Assembly: GCA_945788625.1 (NCBI GenBank) | Contig: CALZMQ010000008.1 | Span: 45,210 to 109,209, forward strand | Reading direction: 5' to 3' | DNA length: 64,000 nucleotides | Origin: an uncultured Woeseiaceae bacterium | GTDB lineage: Bacteria; Pseudomonadota; Gammaproteobacteria; Steroidobacterales; Woeseiaceae | Shown: piece by piece, positions 42,304 to 52,271 of the stretch | Layout of the letters: each line of letters opens with the position of its first letter | Numbering within the stretch: position 1 is the stretch's first letter | Position numbers and translations under genes: made by a program | Notes under the pieces: generated by a model | What the model was told of the DNA's origin: nothing | What the model saw: the letters and a program-made list of their open reading frames with translations, nothing else | Database searches by the model: none

Positions 42304-43557
42304 CGAGGCCGCATGCCTGCGTGGCATGACGCCACCCCGGGCAATGTGCGCCCGACCGCGTTTCGGCACGGACGCCGGCGTCGGGCCGAAACCGGTTCGC
42401 TGGAATCGCATCGCGAGCGTTTCGAGCGCTTCAGCGGAGGACGGGCGGCCCAGGAAATAGCCCTGGATTTTTTCGCAACCGGCATCGAGGAGGAAGTCGA
42501 CGACGTCCGCCGTTTCGACTCCCTCGGCACAGACACCGATATTCAGCTCCTTGGCGAGCTTGATCACCGCTTTGACGATAATGCCGGCCTCGCTGCGAGT
42601 GCAGACCTCGCGTACGAGAAAGCGATCGACCTTGAGTTCGCTGAACGGCATGCGATAGAGCTGCTCCAGCGATGAGTAGCCGGTTCCGAAGTCATCGATC
42701 GACAGGCCGAAACCCTTGATCCGAAGCCTGCTCAATATCTCCATTGCAAGCCCCTTGTTCTGAATGGCGGCCGACTCCGTGAGTTCCAGGATCAGACGCG
42801 AGTTGTCGAACCCGTATCGTCGCATCAGTTCTTCCACACGGTCTGGAAACGTGGCGTCGGTCAGCGAGCAGGAAGATACGTTGACTGCGACGCTCAGGTG
42901 CAGGCCGCGGTTCTCCCAGTCGCGTAACTGCAGCACAACTTGCTCGAGCATCGAATCGGTCAGGGCCGGAAGCAGCCCTGAGTGCTCCGCGATTGTAAGG
43001 AACTGGCTTGGAAAGACGACCTCGGATTCCGGGCGATGCCAACGGGCCAGTGCCTCGGCTTCGGAGATTGCCCAGCGACCGTCGGATTTGCGCACCGCCT
43101 TCGCCTGGTACGCCGGCCTAATTTCGCCGTTCGCAATCGCGTCTTCGAGGCGCTCCGGTCGAATGACCGTATCGGCCGAACGCGGTTTGCGGAGTTTGTC
43201 GCGCAGCGTTTCCATCAGGACCGGTTTTTGTAGCGCTCCGTCCATATTCAGGCCCAGCGACTCGCCCACTTTTGCCGCAGTGGCCAAAGTACGCTTGTCC
43301 ATGCCACTGACGAGGATGATCTTCGCTCGCGAATTGTAGTTCTTGAGCAGTTTCAACACATTGATCCCGTCTTCGCCCGGCATCTGCAGGTCGAGAAGAA
43401 TGACGTCCGGGTCGAAGGAAACGAGTTGCCGTTCCAGCGTTTGCCGGTCCGATGCCATCGCAACGTCAAAATCCAGCCTCCGACTGACTGTGGCCAGGTA
43501 CTGACGTACATACTCTTCGTCGTCGACGATCAATAGCCTATCGAGTTGATTGTTCAT
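42241..43557 (-). CDS. Receiver-EAL c-di-GMP phosphodiesterase
   Basis: A 438-residue protein. The receiver (1-120) has Asp56 in ILLDLQMPGEDG and a QKPV lysine. The EAL domain (about 130-385) looks catalytically complete: SEAEALARWHRP (EAL glutamate), AVNVSS, LELTESAA, SIDDFGTGYSSL (double Asp), ELKVDRFLV (Lys), CAEGVET (Glu) and IQGYFLGRP. It should hydrolyse c-di-GMP to pGpG under phosphorylation control. The C-terminal 45 residues are basic and unstructured. It begins one base after the hybrid kinase stop and is cotranscribed with it, so that kinase is the likely phosphodonor. Its end overlaps the convergent MASE1 gene by 63 bp. Confidence 0.95.
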   Translation of the reverse strand: MNNQLDRLLIVDDEEYVRQYLATVSRRLDFDVAMASDRQTLERQLVSFDPDVILLDLQMPGEDGINVLKLLKNYNSRAKIILVSGMDKRTLATAAKVGESLGLNMDGALQKPVLMETLRDKLRKPRSADTVIRPERLEDAIANGEIRPAYQAKAVRKSDGRWAISEAEALARWHRPESEVVFPSQFLTIAEHSGLLPALTDSMLEQVVLQLRDWENRGLHLSVAVNVSSCSLTDATFPDRVEELMRRYGFDNSRLILELTESAAIQNKGLAMEILSRLRIKGFGLSIDDFGTGYSSLEQLYRMPFSELKVDRFLVREVCTRSEAGIIVKAVIKLAKELNIGVCAEGVETADVVDFLLDAGCEKIQGYFLGRPSSAEALETLAMRFQRTGFGPTPASVPKRGRAHIARGGVMPRRHAASLDDSGNSGQGDDYHVTRTLC

Positions 43558-43558
43558 T

Positions 43559-46081
43559 CTAGTTGTCCAGAATTACGCGAAGTTTGGTGGCAAGATCGTT
43601 CTTACTGTAGGGCTTGGGCAGGAACGCGAAGTCTGCAACCTCATCTTCACCACAAGGTGCCGTCGGTTCCTCCGTGAACCCGGACGTCAGCATCGTACGA
43701 ATGTGTGGATAGCGTTGCCGCGTTGTCGTCGCAAGTTCGAATCCGGACATGCCCGGCATCTTGACGTCACTGAATAACAGGTCGACGTGCGTCGCATTCA
43801 TTTGTTGCAGCGCGGAAGAACCGTCGCAGGCCTCGAGTACGTCGTAACCCAGTGTGGAAACCAGGGCCGCTACCGATTTGCGAACGTCGTTGTTGTCGTC
43901 AACTACCAGAACCGTTTCGTTGCCGCGGGGATTGGTTGTGGCATCCGCTGTTTTGCCGTCGCGCACGTCGGTTGCTGCGGCGCGTGGCAGGTAGAGTGTG
44001 ACACAGGTGCCATGACCGGCCTGGCTGTTCAGCCGCATGTGTCCGCCGGATTGCTCCACGAATCCGTACACCATGCTCAGGCCCAGTCCGGACCCGTCAG
44101 TGCCGCTCTTCGTTGAGAAAAACGGTTCAATCGCCGTCTTGCGAATTTCCTCGGTCATGCCGCTTCCCGTATCCGAGACCCTGACGCGTACGTGTTCGCC
44201 CAACGGCAGCGTCGGGTCCGCCGCCAGGCCTTCCACGGTAGCGTCGAAGTTGCAGGTGGAGATAGTCAGCAAGCCATCGCTGCCCATTGCGTCGCGCGCA
44301 TTGATGGCCAGGTTGAGTACGGCGCTCTCCAACTGGGCGGGGTCGACGCTGGCGAGCCACAAATCGCGGTCGCCCTCGATGTTGATCTTCATCGATGCGC
44401 CAAGGCTGCGGCGCAGCAGGGGCTCTATGTCGACGAGTAAGCCAGCTACGTCGATCACCTTGGGTTCCAGCGGCTGGCGTTTTGCGAATGCAAGCAGGCG
44501 GTACGTCAGGTCGGCCCCGTGCATCGCCGCTTTGAACGCTGTCTCCGCCAGGCCCTTGATGTGGGTGTCTCGCGCGGCTTCCTCGATCAGCTGCAGGTTG
44601 CCGACTATCACCGTGAGCAGGTTGTTGAAGTCATGCGCAATGCCGCCGGTCAACTGGCCAACCGCCTGCATCTTCTGCGCCTGGTGCAGCTGCTGATTGG
44701 TGCGGTGGCGTTGGCTGATATCGCGGGTATTGATGACGCCGCGCAATTCGCCGCGGCTGTTCAGGAACGCGGTGCCAACCGCCTCCATGTACAGGATGCT
44801 GCCGTCCCGATGCAGGTAGCGGAAGTTGAACCACTTGGGCGTTCCGAGCCTGTCGAACATCTGACGGACTGCGCGACGGCAGACCTCGATGTCGTCCGCA
44901 TGCACGTTCTCGAACGCGATCCTGCCCGTTCGCAATTCGGGCTTGAAGCCCGTGATGCCCAGAATCGAAGGGCTGCAGTAAACGACTTCCGCGTTTTCGG
45001 TGATTACGGAAACGATATCGGGTGAGTTCTCCGCCAGTGCGCGGAAATGCTTTTCGTTGTCCTTGAGAGCATAGGTTGTTCTCTGCAACTCGCTGATATC
45101 GGAGAATGTACCCTGGTAAACGATACTGTCGTCAATGTGCCCTGGAATGGCTTTCATATTGGCCAGAAGAAGGCGTTTGGAACCGTCTTTGCAGAGCACT
45201 TCGATCACGATACCGCGTGCCGAGCCGTCTCTTCCGAGGTTGTTCAGCAGCGCTTCGTGCTGATCCCGCGAGGAGAACAGGTCGCGGGCATTTGCAGATC
45301 GGCACAACTCGTCCTCTGATGAGTAGCCGAGCATTCGCAGCATCGCCGGATTCGCGGCGAGGATCGTACCGTCACCCAGGCTGCGAAAGACGCCCTCCAG
45401 CATCTGCTCGAACAGGTCACGATATTTTTCTTCGGATTCCCTTGCCGCCTGCTTGGCGAGTATGCGCTCGGTTACTTCCTGAAGCAGGACGATGCGGTTG
45501 GACTTGTCACCGTAGGCGCTTGGCAGCACCGTCACCTCGGCGAGAAACTGGCGTCCGTTCAAGCCCTGTGCGACAACCTGCAGTGCGCCATGAGTCCATG
45601 TCTCGGTGGCTGCGATGAGACGCCCGAATCCGGGTTGATCCGGGTCGACGTCGTCTATCACGCGCACGATAAGGTCATCGATCTTCAGCTTCAGGAAATC
45701 GCTGGCCGCTCCTCCGAAAGTGCGGGATGTTGCCGCGTTGACGGCGACGACTTCGGCGTTTTCGTCGATCGTGATGATGCTCTCAAAGGTGGATTCGATG
45801 ATGCGCTTGTACTGCAAGTCGCAATCACCGAGGGCCGCTACATCCCGTCGCACGGCATCGCTCAGTTGCCGGCTGCCGAGAATGATCGCCCCGCCCAATG
45901 CAAATGCAATGACGAGGCGGCGGGCAAGCGCTTCGCCGCCCGGCCACAGCGCGTTTGCTGCCGCGATCCCGTCCCAGAACAGGGCCAGGCAGGTGTCGAA
46001 GGACCACCACGCGACCATCAGCGCGGCTGCGGCGAGGATCGTGTCTCTGCGAATTGAGCGATTTGTGTTTGAACCAGACAT
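43559..46081 (-). CDS. Hybrid sensor histidine kinase with three PAS domains
   Basis: An 840-residue kinase starting at ATG 46081 (a longer frame to 46177 exists). Two membrane helices lie at about 12-32 and 47-68. Three PAS domains follow (about 80-200, 205-330, 335-460). The phosphotransfer helix GGIAHDFNNLLTVIVGNLQLI, the N box LNLAINARDAM, G1 VSDTGSGM and G2 GTDGSGLGLSMVYGF are intact. The C-terminal receiver has its aspartate in LLFSDVKMPGMSG. It is transcribed with the receiver-EAL gene and shares the HDFNN-type core with the hybrid kinase at 33.7 kb. A NarL-type regulator lies divergently. Confidence 0.94.
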   Translation of the reverse strand: MSGSNTNRSIRRDTILAAAALMVAWWSFDTCLALFWDGIAAANALWPGGEALARRLVIAFALGGAIILGSRQLSDAVRRDVAALGDCDLQYKRIIESTFESIITIDENAEVVAVNAATSRTFGGAASDFLKLKIDDLIVRVIDDVDPDQPGFGRLIAATETWTHGALQVVAQGLNGRQFLAEVTVLPSAYGDKSNRIVLLQEVTERILAKQAARESEEKYRDLFEQMLEGVFRSLGDGTILAANPAMLRMLGYSSEDELCRSANARDLFSSRDQHEALLNNLGRDGSARGIVIEVLCKDGSKRLLLANMKAIPGHIDDSIVYQGTFSDISELQRTTYALKDNEKHFRALAENSPDIVSVITENAEVVYCSPSILGITGFKPELRTGRIAFENVHADDIEVCRRAVRQMFDRLGTPKWFNFRYLHRDGSILYMEAVGTAFLNSRGELRGVINTRDISQRHRTNQQLHQAQKMQAVGQLTGGIAHDFNNLLTVIVGNLQLIEEAARDTHIKGLAETAFKAAMHGADLTYRLLAFAKRQPLEPKVIDVAGLLVDIEPLLRRSLGASMKINIEGDRDLWLASVDPAQLESAVLNLAINARDAMGSDGLLTISTCNFDATVEGLAADPTLPLGEHVRVRVSDTGSGMTEEIRKTAIEPFFSTKSGTDGSGLGLSMVYGFVEQSGGHMRLNSQAGHGTCVTLYLPRAAATDVRDGKTADATTNPRGNETVLVVDDNNDVRKSVAALVSTLGYDVLEACDGSSALQQMNATHVDLLFSDVKMPGMSGFELATTTRQRYPHIRTMLTSGFTEEPTAPCGEDEVADFAFLPKPYSKNDLATKLRVILDN

Positions 46082-46316
46082 AATACGGCCAAAAGAGAGT
46101 TCATCCCTGAACGTGGCCTCAACGAATTTCTCTATCGCTCCGAGGGGCTTGTCCCTTGCCGATAATTCTCGCCGCAACGGCTGCTTGGGGGATATCGGGA
46201 AAACGCTGATAAAAGACTGCGAATTCCCCGGTTTTCATTGCATGGAAATGTGGCATAGTGATCCGGCAGGGTATGACAAGGGACACTAACGACCGTAAAG
46301 AGCGAGGGAGGACTCT

Positions 46317-46964
46317 GTGCGCACCCTGATCGTCGACGATCACAACTTGGTACGGGCCGGAATGCGCCGCATGCTGGAAGGCATGTCGCCACACACCGAG
46401 GTGGTCGGCGAGTCCGCCAATGGCCGCGAAGCCTTGCGGATGATAGGCAAGCTCGGCGTCGAATTGCTGATCACCGACCTCTCGATGCCGGACATCGACG
46501 GCATCAATCTCATCAAGAAAGCGGTCAAACAGTCGCCGGGGCTGAAATGCCTGGTGTTGAGCATGCATACCACGCAGGAATACGTCGTTGCCGCGCTGCG
46601 AGCCGGCGCCTGCGGATACGTGCACAAGAACGCATCGGCCGAAGAGTTGCTGCTTGCCGTGCAGTCGGCCGAGGAGGGCACGACCTACCTGCACCCGTCG
46701 GTCGCCGGATCGGTCGTGGAACTGCTGCGCGAAACCGGGGAATCGACAGATCCGCTGGACATGCTGACCGACAGGCAGCGGGAAATCCTGAAACTGATCG
46801 CCGAGGGCCACAGTACGCGTGTAATCGGCGAGCGGCTCAACGTAAGCGTCAAAACGGTGGAAACGCACCGCTCGCAACTCATGGAGCGGTTGAATATTCG
46901 AAACATACCAGGCCTCGTGAAGTTCGCCGTGCGCAATGGGCTGGTCGATCTCGAATCGGACTAG
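46317..46964 (+). CDS. NarL/FixJ-family response regulator
   Basis: A 215-residue regulator. The receiver (1-120) has DDHN acids, Asp54 in LLITDLSMPDIDG, Thr/Ser in VLSMHTTQE and Lys in YVHKNAS. A LuxR-type helix-turn-helix occupies 148-210 (LTDRQREILKLIAEG, STRVIGERLNVSVKTVETHRSQLMERL). It is divergent from the hybrid kinase by about 235 bp and has a strong GGGAGG ribosome-binding site before GTG. It is the only DNA-binding receiver protein in the signalling locus, so it is a candidate output for one of the kinases. Confidence 0.95.
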   Translation: MRTLIVDDHNLVRAGMRRMLEGMSPHTEVVGESANGREALRMIGKLGVELLITDLSMPDIDGINLIKKAVKQSPGLKCLVLSMHTTQEYVVAALRAGACGYVHKNASAEELLLAVQSAEEGTTYLHPSVAGSVVELLRETGESTDPLDMLTDRQREILKLIAEGHSTRVIGERLNVSVKTVETHRSQLMERLNIRNIPGLVKFAVRNGLVDLESD

Positions 46965-46977
46965 CTGTCTTGGTGGG

Positions 46978-46999
46978 CAATCCCCCCGCGGAGGGATTG
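46978..46999. terminator. Possible hairpin after the NarL-type gene
   Basis: CAATCCC (46978-46984) and GGGATTG (46993-46999) form a 7-bp stem 13 bases after the stop codon, but no T run follows. The rest of the 296-bp gap before the malic enzyme gene holds no gene; a second weak inverted repeat, TCGCCCG/CGGGCGA, occurs at 47185-47191 and 47206-47212. Confidence 0.35.
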
Positions 47000-47260
47000 T
47001 TGAGCGATTTGGAAAAAACTGTCCGGGTGCTGGTGCTCTATACGCCAGGCTGTCGCGCTACGGGTCGGGTACGCATCGGCGCGCTACGGCAGGTTCGAGC
47101 GAATCAGCTTCGCGGTCTCATGGAGTACTGACGCAGGTGCGACAACCCGCCTGCATCGTTCATGGTCTGAGGCGATCACGTTGTTCGCCCGTGTAATGCC
47201 GGGGGCGGGCGATCAGAACGAGCGCAATCGTAGCACCAGAACAACGGCCGACGACCACAA

Positions 47261-48904
47261 TCAGGCGTAATGCGGATACACGGGGTGGTACATGTGATCG
47301 CGCACGTCCGCCAGAATGTCGTCCGGTTCCTGCTTGTCGGTGTAGCCGTTGTCGTAGGCCATTTTCGCGACGTCGCGCGCTATCAGCGCCGATACTTCCC
47401 GGATACGCGACAGCGCCGGATAGACGCGACCGCGTTCGAGATCCTCGGCCGTGACCTGGTTCGCAAGCGAATGCGACGCGGCGAGGAACATCTCGTCGGT
47501 GACGGCGCGCGAGCGGCTCACGATCACGCCCAGGCCGACGCCAGGGAAGATATAGGCATTGTTGCCCTGACCGGGCACGAGGGTCCGGTTGTCGATCTTC
47601 ACGGACCTGAACGGACTGCCACTCGCGAAAACCGCGCGTCCTTCGCTCCAGGTGTAAGCCTGCTCGGCGGTACACTCCGCCTTGGAGGTCGGATTCGACA
47701 GCGCGAAGATGATCGGCCGATCGTTGATTCGTGCCATCGACTCAACCACATCTTTCGTGAAAATACCCGGCTGACCGGACAGGCCGAGAAGCGCGGTCGG
47801 CTTCAATGCCTTGACGGCCTCGGGCAGCGTCTCGATGTAAGGATGCTCATGCGCATAGGGTGCCTTGTGCGCGGCGATGTTGTCGCGTCCGCCAACGAGC
47901 AGCCCCTTGCTGTCGACAAACCAGCAGTGCTTGCGTGCATCCTCTGTGGACATACCTTCTTCCCTGAGCGCCGCGACGAACACGTCGGCGACGCCGATAC
48001 CGGCTTCGCCGGCGCCAAGGAAGAGAATTTTCTGGTCCGACAATTTACCGCCGGTGATACGCATCGCGGCGATGATCCCCGCAACGGCGACGGCACCGGT
48101 GCCCTGGATATCGTCGTCGAAAAGGCAGGTATTGTGACGGTATTTTTCCAGCAGCCTGAATGCATTTGTGTTGCCGAAATCCTCGATCTGGATCAGGATT
48201 CCCGGGAACAAATCTTTGGCGGCGCTGATGAATTCGTCGAACAGCGCGTCGTACTCCTCGCCCCGTACGCGGCGGCGCTCGAGCCCGTTGTACAGTGGGT
48301 CGTTCAGCAGTTTTTCGTTGTTAGTGCCCACGTCGAACATCACGGGCAGGCATTGCGTCGGGTGGATGCCCGCGCATGCCGTGTACAGAGACAGTTTACC
48401 GATGGGAATTCCCATGCCGTCGGCGCCGAGGTCGCCGAGGCCGAGTATACGTTCACCGTCGGTCACCACGATGATGCGGGCGTTCTTGTGGGGCCAGTTC
48501 TGCAATATCTCGCGGATGCGGCCCTTGTCCTGGTAGGAAACGTAGAAACCTCGCGGTTTGCGGTAGATATGCTGGAACTCCTGGCACGCCCTGCCCACTG
48601 TTGGCGTATAGATGATCGGCATCATCTCCTCGAGATTGTCCATGATGACCCGATAGAACAAGGTCTCGTTACGGTCCTGTAATGCGATCAGGTAAAGATA
48701 GCGCTCGAGATCGGTCGGTTTGGCGCGAATGTTACCGAGGACACGCAACTCCTGCTCCGCCATCGAATGCACGCGCGGCGGCAATAATCCCCGTAGATTC
48801 AGGGCGTCACGTTCGGCTTCGGTGTAGGCAGTTCCCTTGTTTCTTACGGGATCGTGGAGGATTTTTACGCCTCGATGCAGCGTAGAGGGTACTTGGTCGT
48901 TCAC
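47261..48904 (-). CDS. maeA: NAD-dependent malic enzyme
   Basis: A 547-residue enzyme that oxidatively decarboxylates malate to pyruvate with NAD. Typical segments: NLRGLLPP near the N-terminus, MPIIYTPTVGRACQ (catalytic Tyr), VVTDGERILGLGDLGADGMGIPIGKLSLY, IQIEDFGNTNAF and CLFDDDIQGTGAVAVAG (metal-binding Asp/Glu residues), KILFLGAGEAGIGVA (NAD-binding Rossmann motif) and IFALSNPTSKAECTAEQAY. The length matches the MaeA/SfcA type without a phosphotransacetylase extension. GTG at 48904 has AAGGAA upstream. It stands alone and is divergent from the spermidine-synthase-like gene. Confidence 0.96.
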   Translation of the reverse strand: MNDQVPSTLHRGVKILHDPVRNKGTAYTEAERDALNLRGLLPPRVHSMAEQELRVLGNIRAKPTDLERYLYLIALQDRNETLFYRVIMDNLEEMMPIIYTPTVGRACQEFQHIYRKPRGFYVSYQDKGRIREILQNWPHKNARIIVVTDGERILGLGDLGADGMGIPIGKLSLYTACAGIHPTQCLPVMFDVGTNNEKLLNDPLYNGLERRRVRGEEYDALFDEFISAAKDLFPGILIQIEDFGNTNAFRLLEKYRHNTCLFDDDIQGTGAVAVAGIIAAMRITGGKLSDQKILFLGAGEAGIGVADVFVAALREEGMSTEDARKHCWFVDSKGLLVGGRDNIAAHKAPYAHEHPYIETLPEAVKALKPTALLGLSGQPGIFTKDVVESMARINDRPIIFALSNPTSKAECTAEQAYTWSEGRAVFASGSPFRSVKIDNRTLVPGQGNNAYIFPGVGLGVIVSRSRAVTDEMFLAASHSLANQVTAEDLERGRVYPALSRIREVSALIARDVAKMAYDNGYTDKQEPDDILADVRDHMYHPVYPHYA

Positions 48905-49179
48905 GAGCTGGTTCCTTCGAATTCACGGCTTCTGACAGCGAAAATACGCCCTCTGCGCCCAAATAGAATGCCGGTTATCACCTAGGGAACCTGTGATTAA
49001 TTATTGCAGGACTGCGTTGCGTGCCCTTGGCGCCGAGACAAGGCACGGCTCGAAGGTAATAGCCATCGTCCTTGCCAGGATTTCGGTCGCTGTGACGCGC
49101 CTTTCTTTGGACCTGCATCACACATCTTATGTTTAATCTGTGGTCTCATCGGGCAGATTGACGACTTGTGGAGGCTGGC

Positions 49180-52100
49180 ATGCCCCTGAACCAGGCGAAA
49201 TCGCGAGGCTGGGCGCTGAAACTCACCGCGCCGCGCTCTCTTTATTTCCTGATTTTCACGATTTCGGGTTTTTCCGGGCTGATTTACGAATCAATCTGGT
49301 CGCATTACCTGAAACTGTTTCTCGGGCACGCCGCGTATGCGCAAACGCTGGTGCTGATCATCTTCATGGGCGGAATGGCGCTGGGCTCGTGGATAGCCAG
49401 CCGTTTTTCCGCGAGGAGCAAGTCGCCGCTGCTTATCTATGCCGCCGTCGAACTGATCATTGGTGTCGCGGCACTGTTGTTTCACGACCTGTTCACGTCG
49501 CTGATCGAGGTGTTCTACGTCTCGGTACTACCCTCCATCGGGTCGCCCGCGGCCGGCGCGATCTCCAAATGGCTGGCGGCCAGCGTGTTGATCATGCCGC
49601 AGTCGATCCTGTTGGGCATGACCTTCCCGATGATGAGCGCCGGGATCATCCGACGCTATCCGGACACTCCCGGCGGCAGTATTGCCATGTTGTACTTCAC
49701 CAACAGCATCGGCGCCGCCGTGGGTGTGCTGGCGAGCGGGTTCTGGCTGATCAAGCTTGTTGGATTGCCGGGTACGATTCTAAGTGCGGGCCTGTTGAAT
49801 ATCGTGCTGGCGACCACGGTGTGGGCGCTCGTCAGGCTCGATCCTTCACCGTACACGCCGCCAATCAAGAGCGAGGCATCGGTCGACAAGGCCTCTTCGT
49901 TGAAGCGCCTGTTCCTGGTGGCGGCATTCATTACAGGTGCGGCGTCGTTCATCTATGAGATCGCCTGGATTCGCATGCTCAGCCTGGTGCTCGGTGCGAC
50001 CACGCATTCATTCGAACTCATGTTGAGCGCGTTCATCACAGGCCTTGCCTTCGGCGGCCTCTGGATCAAGCGACGCATCGATCGCATCGACTCGCCGGTG
50101 CGCTTTTCCGGCTATGTGCAACTCATCATGGGCATCCTGGCCCTGCTGACGATCCCCGTTTACCTCAGCTCATTCGGGTGGATGGAATGGCTGCTCTCGG
50201 CGCTCAGCAAAACCGATGCCGGTTATACGAGTTACAGTTTTGCCAGCCACGCGATCGCCCTGTCCGTGATGTTGCCGACGACCTTCATGGCCGGCATGAC
50301 GTTGCCGCTGTTCACGTACGTGCTGATTCGCCAGGGGCACGGTGAAGGCAGCATCGGCCAGATCTACGCGGCGAACACCATCGGCGCCATTGTCGGCGTA
50401 CTAGTCGCCGTGCACATCGGCCTGCCGATCCTGGGCCTCAAGAATCTCATCGTCCTCGGCGCGATTCTCGATATCGTCCTCGGCATCGTATTGCTGTCGA
50501 GGGATCCGGTCGTGAAGTCCCGATCCCTGGAATTGACGGCGGGTGCGATCGTCGGCGTCGGCGCACTCGTGCTGACGATAGCGACCGGGCATCTCGACCC
50601 CAAGCTCCTGATATCCGGCGTCTATCGCAAGGGCACGGCGGAGACAGTCGCGGAGGACCAGGTGGTCTTCTACCAGGACGGCAAGACGGCAACGGTGTCG
50701 CTCGTGGCAACGCAGAGCGGGCTGGTGATTCTCTCGACCAACGGCAAACCGGATGCATCGATTCAGTTCCGGCCAGACCAACCGTACAGCACTGACGAAA
50801 TTACGATGGCGGTAGCGGGCTCGCTGCCGCTGGTCTACATGCCCCATGCCAAACAGGTCGCCAACATCGGCATGGGCTCCGGGCTGACGACGCACGTAAT
50901 GCTGGCTCACGAGGGCATCGAGAAACTGGATACCATCGAGATCGAGGCAGCCATGGTCTCGGCCGCGACCGGCTATGGCGAGTTTGTCGAACGCGCCTAT
51001 AACGACCCTCGCAGCGAGATACACATCGAGGATGCCAAGACTTTCTTTTCGCTGCACAACAATGAGTACGACATCATTATCGCCGAGCCCTCGAACCCGT
51101 GGGTGAGCGGTGTCGCGAGCCTTTTTTCAACGGAGTTCTATCGGACGGTCAAGCGGCATCTGCACGATGACGGCCTCTTCGTGCAGTGGATTCAGCTGTA
51201 CGAATTCAATGACCAGCTGGCCGAGTCGATCCTGAAGGCACTCTCCGAGAACTTCTCGGACTACGTGATCTACACGACTGACGGATCGAACATCCTCCTC
51301 ATTGCGAAAAACGAAGGCGCCTTGCCGGAGCCGGACTGGTCGGCACTCTTCGCGAGCGGCATCGCGCCCGAGCTTGCGAAGCTCGATATCGTCAATGAAA
51401 GCGACATGGTCGTGCGCAAGCTGGTCGAGCGCGATTCGCTTATCCCGTATCTGAATCGTTCGTCGACGCCCGTCAATTCGGACTACTTCCCCTACGTCGA
51501 CCTCAACGCCGGGCGGGCGCGCTACAAGAGTTCGGAAGCAACCATGTTCGGCTCCTGGATGACTCCGCCGTTGCCCGTCATCGAAATGCTCGCGGGCGAC
51601 GAGTTGCAGTACGGCGATCTGTCGCAAGTGCCGTTTCTCTGGCGCGTCAGGCAAAACAGGAATGCGCTCTGGATGTATCGCCGGCTGGCCGAAAATGCCT
51701 CGCTCGAGGATCTGGCCGGGCAAAGCCGCTATATGAGTGCCGATATGATGTACCTGACCAACCTGCTGCGTGACGAGATCCACGCTTGCGTTTTCGGCCA
51801 GGACGCCGCGCGCTTTCGCTATTCCATGTATGACGTCATGAACCGCAGCCTGCCGTACCTCGACGCGGAGCAGGGCGTGGCGATGATCGACGCGATTGCG
51901 AACGCGGAATGCGCGCCGCAAAAGGAAGAAAGCTCCGGGATGTGGTTCGACTTGTATCGGGGTGTCGCGCGCCGCGACGCGAAGAGAATGTCGGTCGCCG
52001 CGCGCCGCCTGCTGGCGGAAAGCGCCCAGACACCGCGACTATTCCATGACTACCTCGTGACCGCGGCCGCCCTGGGCGACATCGCGGCAGGCAGGCCGGA

Positions 52101-52218
52101 ACGGGCTCGCGCGGTGTGGGAGCAATACGCGGAGGCGGCGTTTTCAGGCCGTTCGCTGCCGGGCCACGTGGACCTGATCGGACGCATAGCGCTGGAGGCG
52201 GGTGTCCCGACACGCTGA
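49180..52218 (+). CDS. Spermidine-synthase-like protein fused to a multi-helix membrane transporter-like domain
   Basis: A 1012-residue protein. The first half is polytopic (about 13-14 helices, residues 10-470) with repeats such as SGFSGLIYESIWSHYLKLFLG and AASFIYEIAWIRMLSLVLGA, which mark the two halves. The second half is a Rossmann aminopropyltransferase/methyltransferase-like domain: VANIGMGSGLTTHVMLAH, TIEIEAAMVSAATGY, EIHIEDAKTFFS and IIIAEPSNPWVSGVASLF. Fusions of this kind are often annotated as spermidine synthases, but the polyamine-binding residues are poorly conserved, so the substrate is uncertain. The C-terminal 200 residues are helical. ATG at 49180 has GGAGG six bases upstream. 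The gene is convergent with the borosin-like pair. Confidence 0.9.
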   Translation: MPLNQAKSRGWALKLTAPRSLYFLIFTISGFSGLIYESIWSHYLKLFLGHAAYAQTLVLIIFMGGMALGSWIASRFSARSKSPLLIYAAVELIIGVAALLFHDLFTSLIEVFYVSVLPSIGSPAAGAISKWLAASVLIMPQSILLGMTFPMMSAGIIRRYPDTPGGSIAMLYFTNSIGAAVGVLASGFWLIKLVGLPGTILSAGLLNIVLATTVWALVRLDPSPYTPPIKSEASVDKASSLKRLFLVAAFITGAASFIYEIAWIRMLSLVLGATTHSFELMLSAFITGLAFGGLWIKRRIDRIDSPVRFSGYVQLIMGILALLTIPVYLSSFGWMEWLLSALSKTDAGYTSYSFASHAIALSVMLPTTFMAGMTLPLFTYVLIRQGHGEGSIGQIYAANTIGAIVGVLVAVHIGLPILGLKNLIVLGAILDIVLGIVLLSRDPVVKSRSLELTAGAIVGVGALVLTIATGHLDPKLLISGVYRKGTAETVAEDQVVFYQDGKTATVSLVATQSGLVILSTNGKPDASIQFRPDQPYSTDEITMAVAGSLPLVYMPHAKQVANIGMGSGLTTHVMLAHEGIEKLDTIEIEAAMVSAATGYGEFVERAYNDPRSEIHIEDAKTFFSLHNNEYDIIIAEPSNPWVSGVASLFSTEFYRTVKRHLHDDGLFVQWIQLYEFNDQLAESILKALSENFSDYVIYTTDGSNILLIAKNEGALPEPDWSALFASGIAPELAKLDIVNESDMVVRKLVERDSLIPYLNRSSTPVNSDYFPYVDLNAGRARYKSSEATMFGSWMTPPLPVIEMLAGDELQYGDLSQVPFLWRVRQNRNALWMYRRLAENASLEDLAGQSRYMSADMMYLTNLLRDEIHACVFGQDAARFRYSMYDVMNRSLPYLDAEQGVAMIDAIANAECAPQKEESSGMWFDLYRGVARRDAKRMSVAARRLLAESAQTPRLFHDYLVTAAALGDIAAGRPERARAVWEQYAEAAFSGRSLPGHVDLIGRIALEAGVPTR

Positions 52219-52271
52219 TGTCAACGGCGTTTTCGCGGCGACACTGGCAGGCCTCGTGATCTGTGCAAGTA

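Noticed and set aside
46202..46316. Second sigma-54 promoter before the NarL-type gene (TGGCATAG...GGCA)
   Set aside because: The GG to GC spacing is 12 rather than 10 bases, which rules out a functional -24/-12 element.
47270..48682. 470-residue plus-strand frame opposite the malic enzyme
   Set aside because: It is the antisense of a conserved enzyme whose identity is certain.
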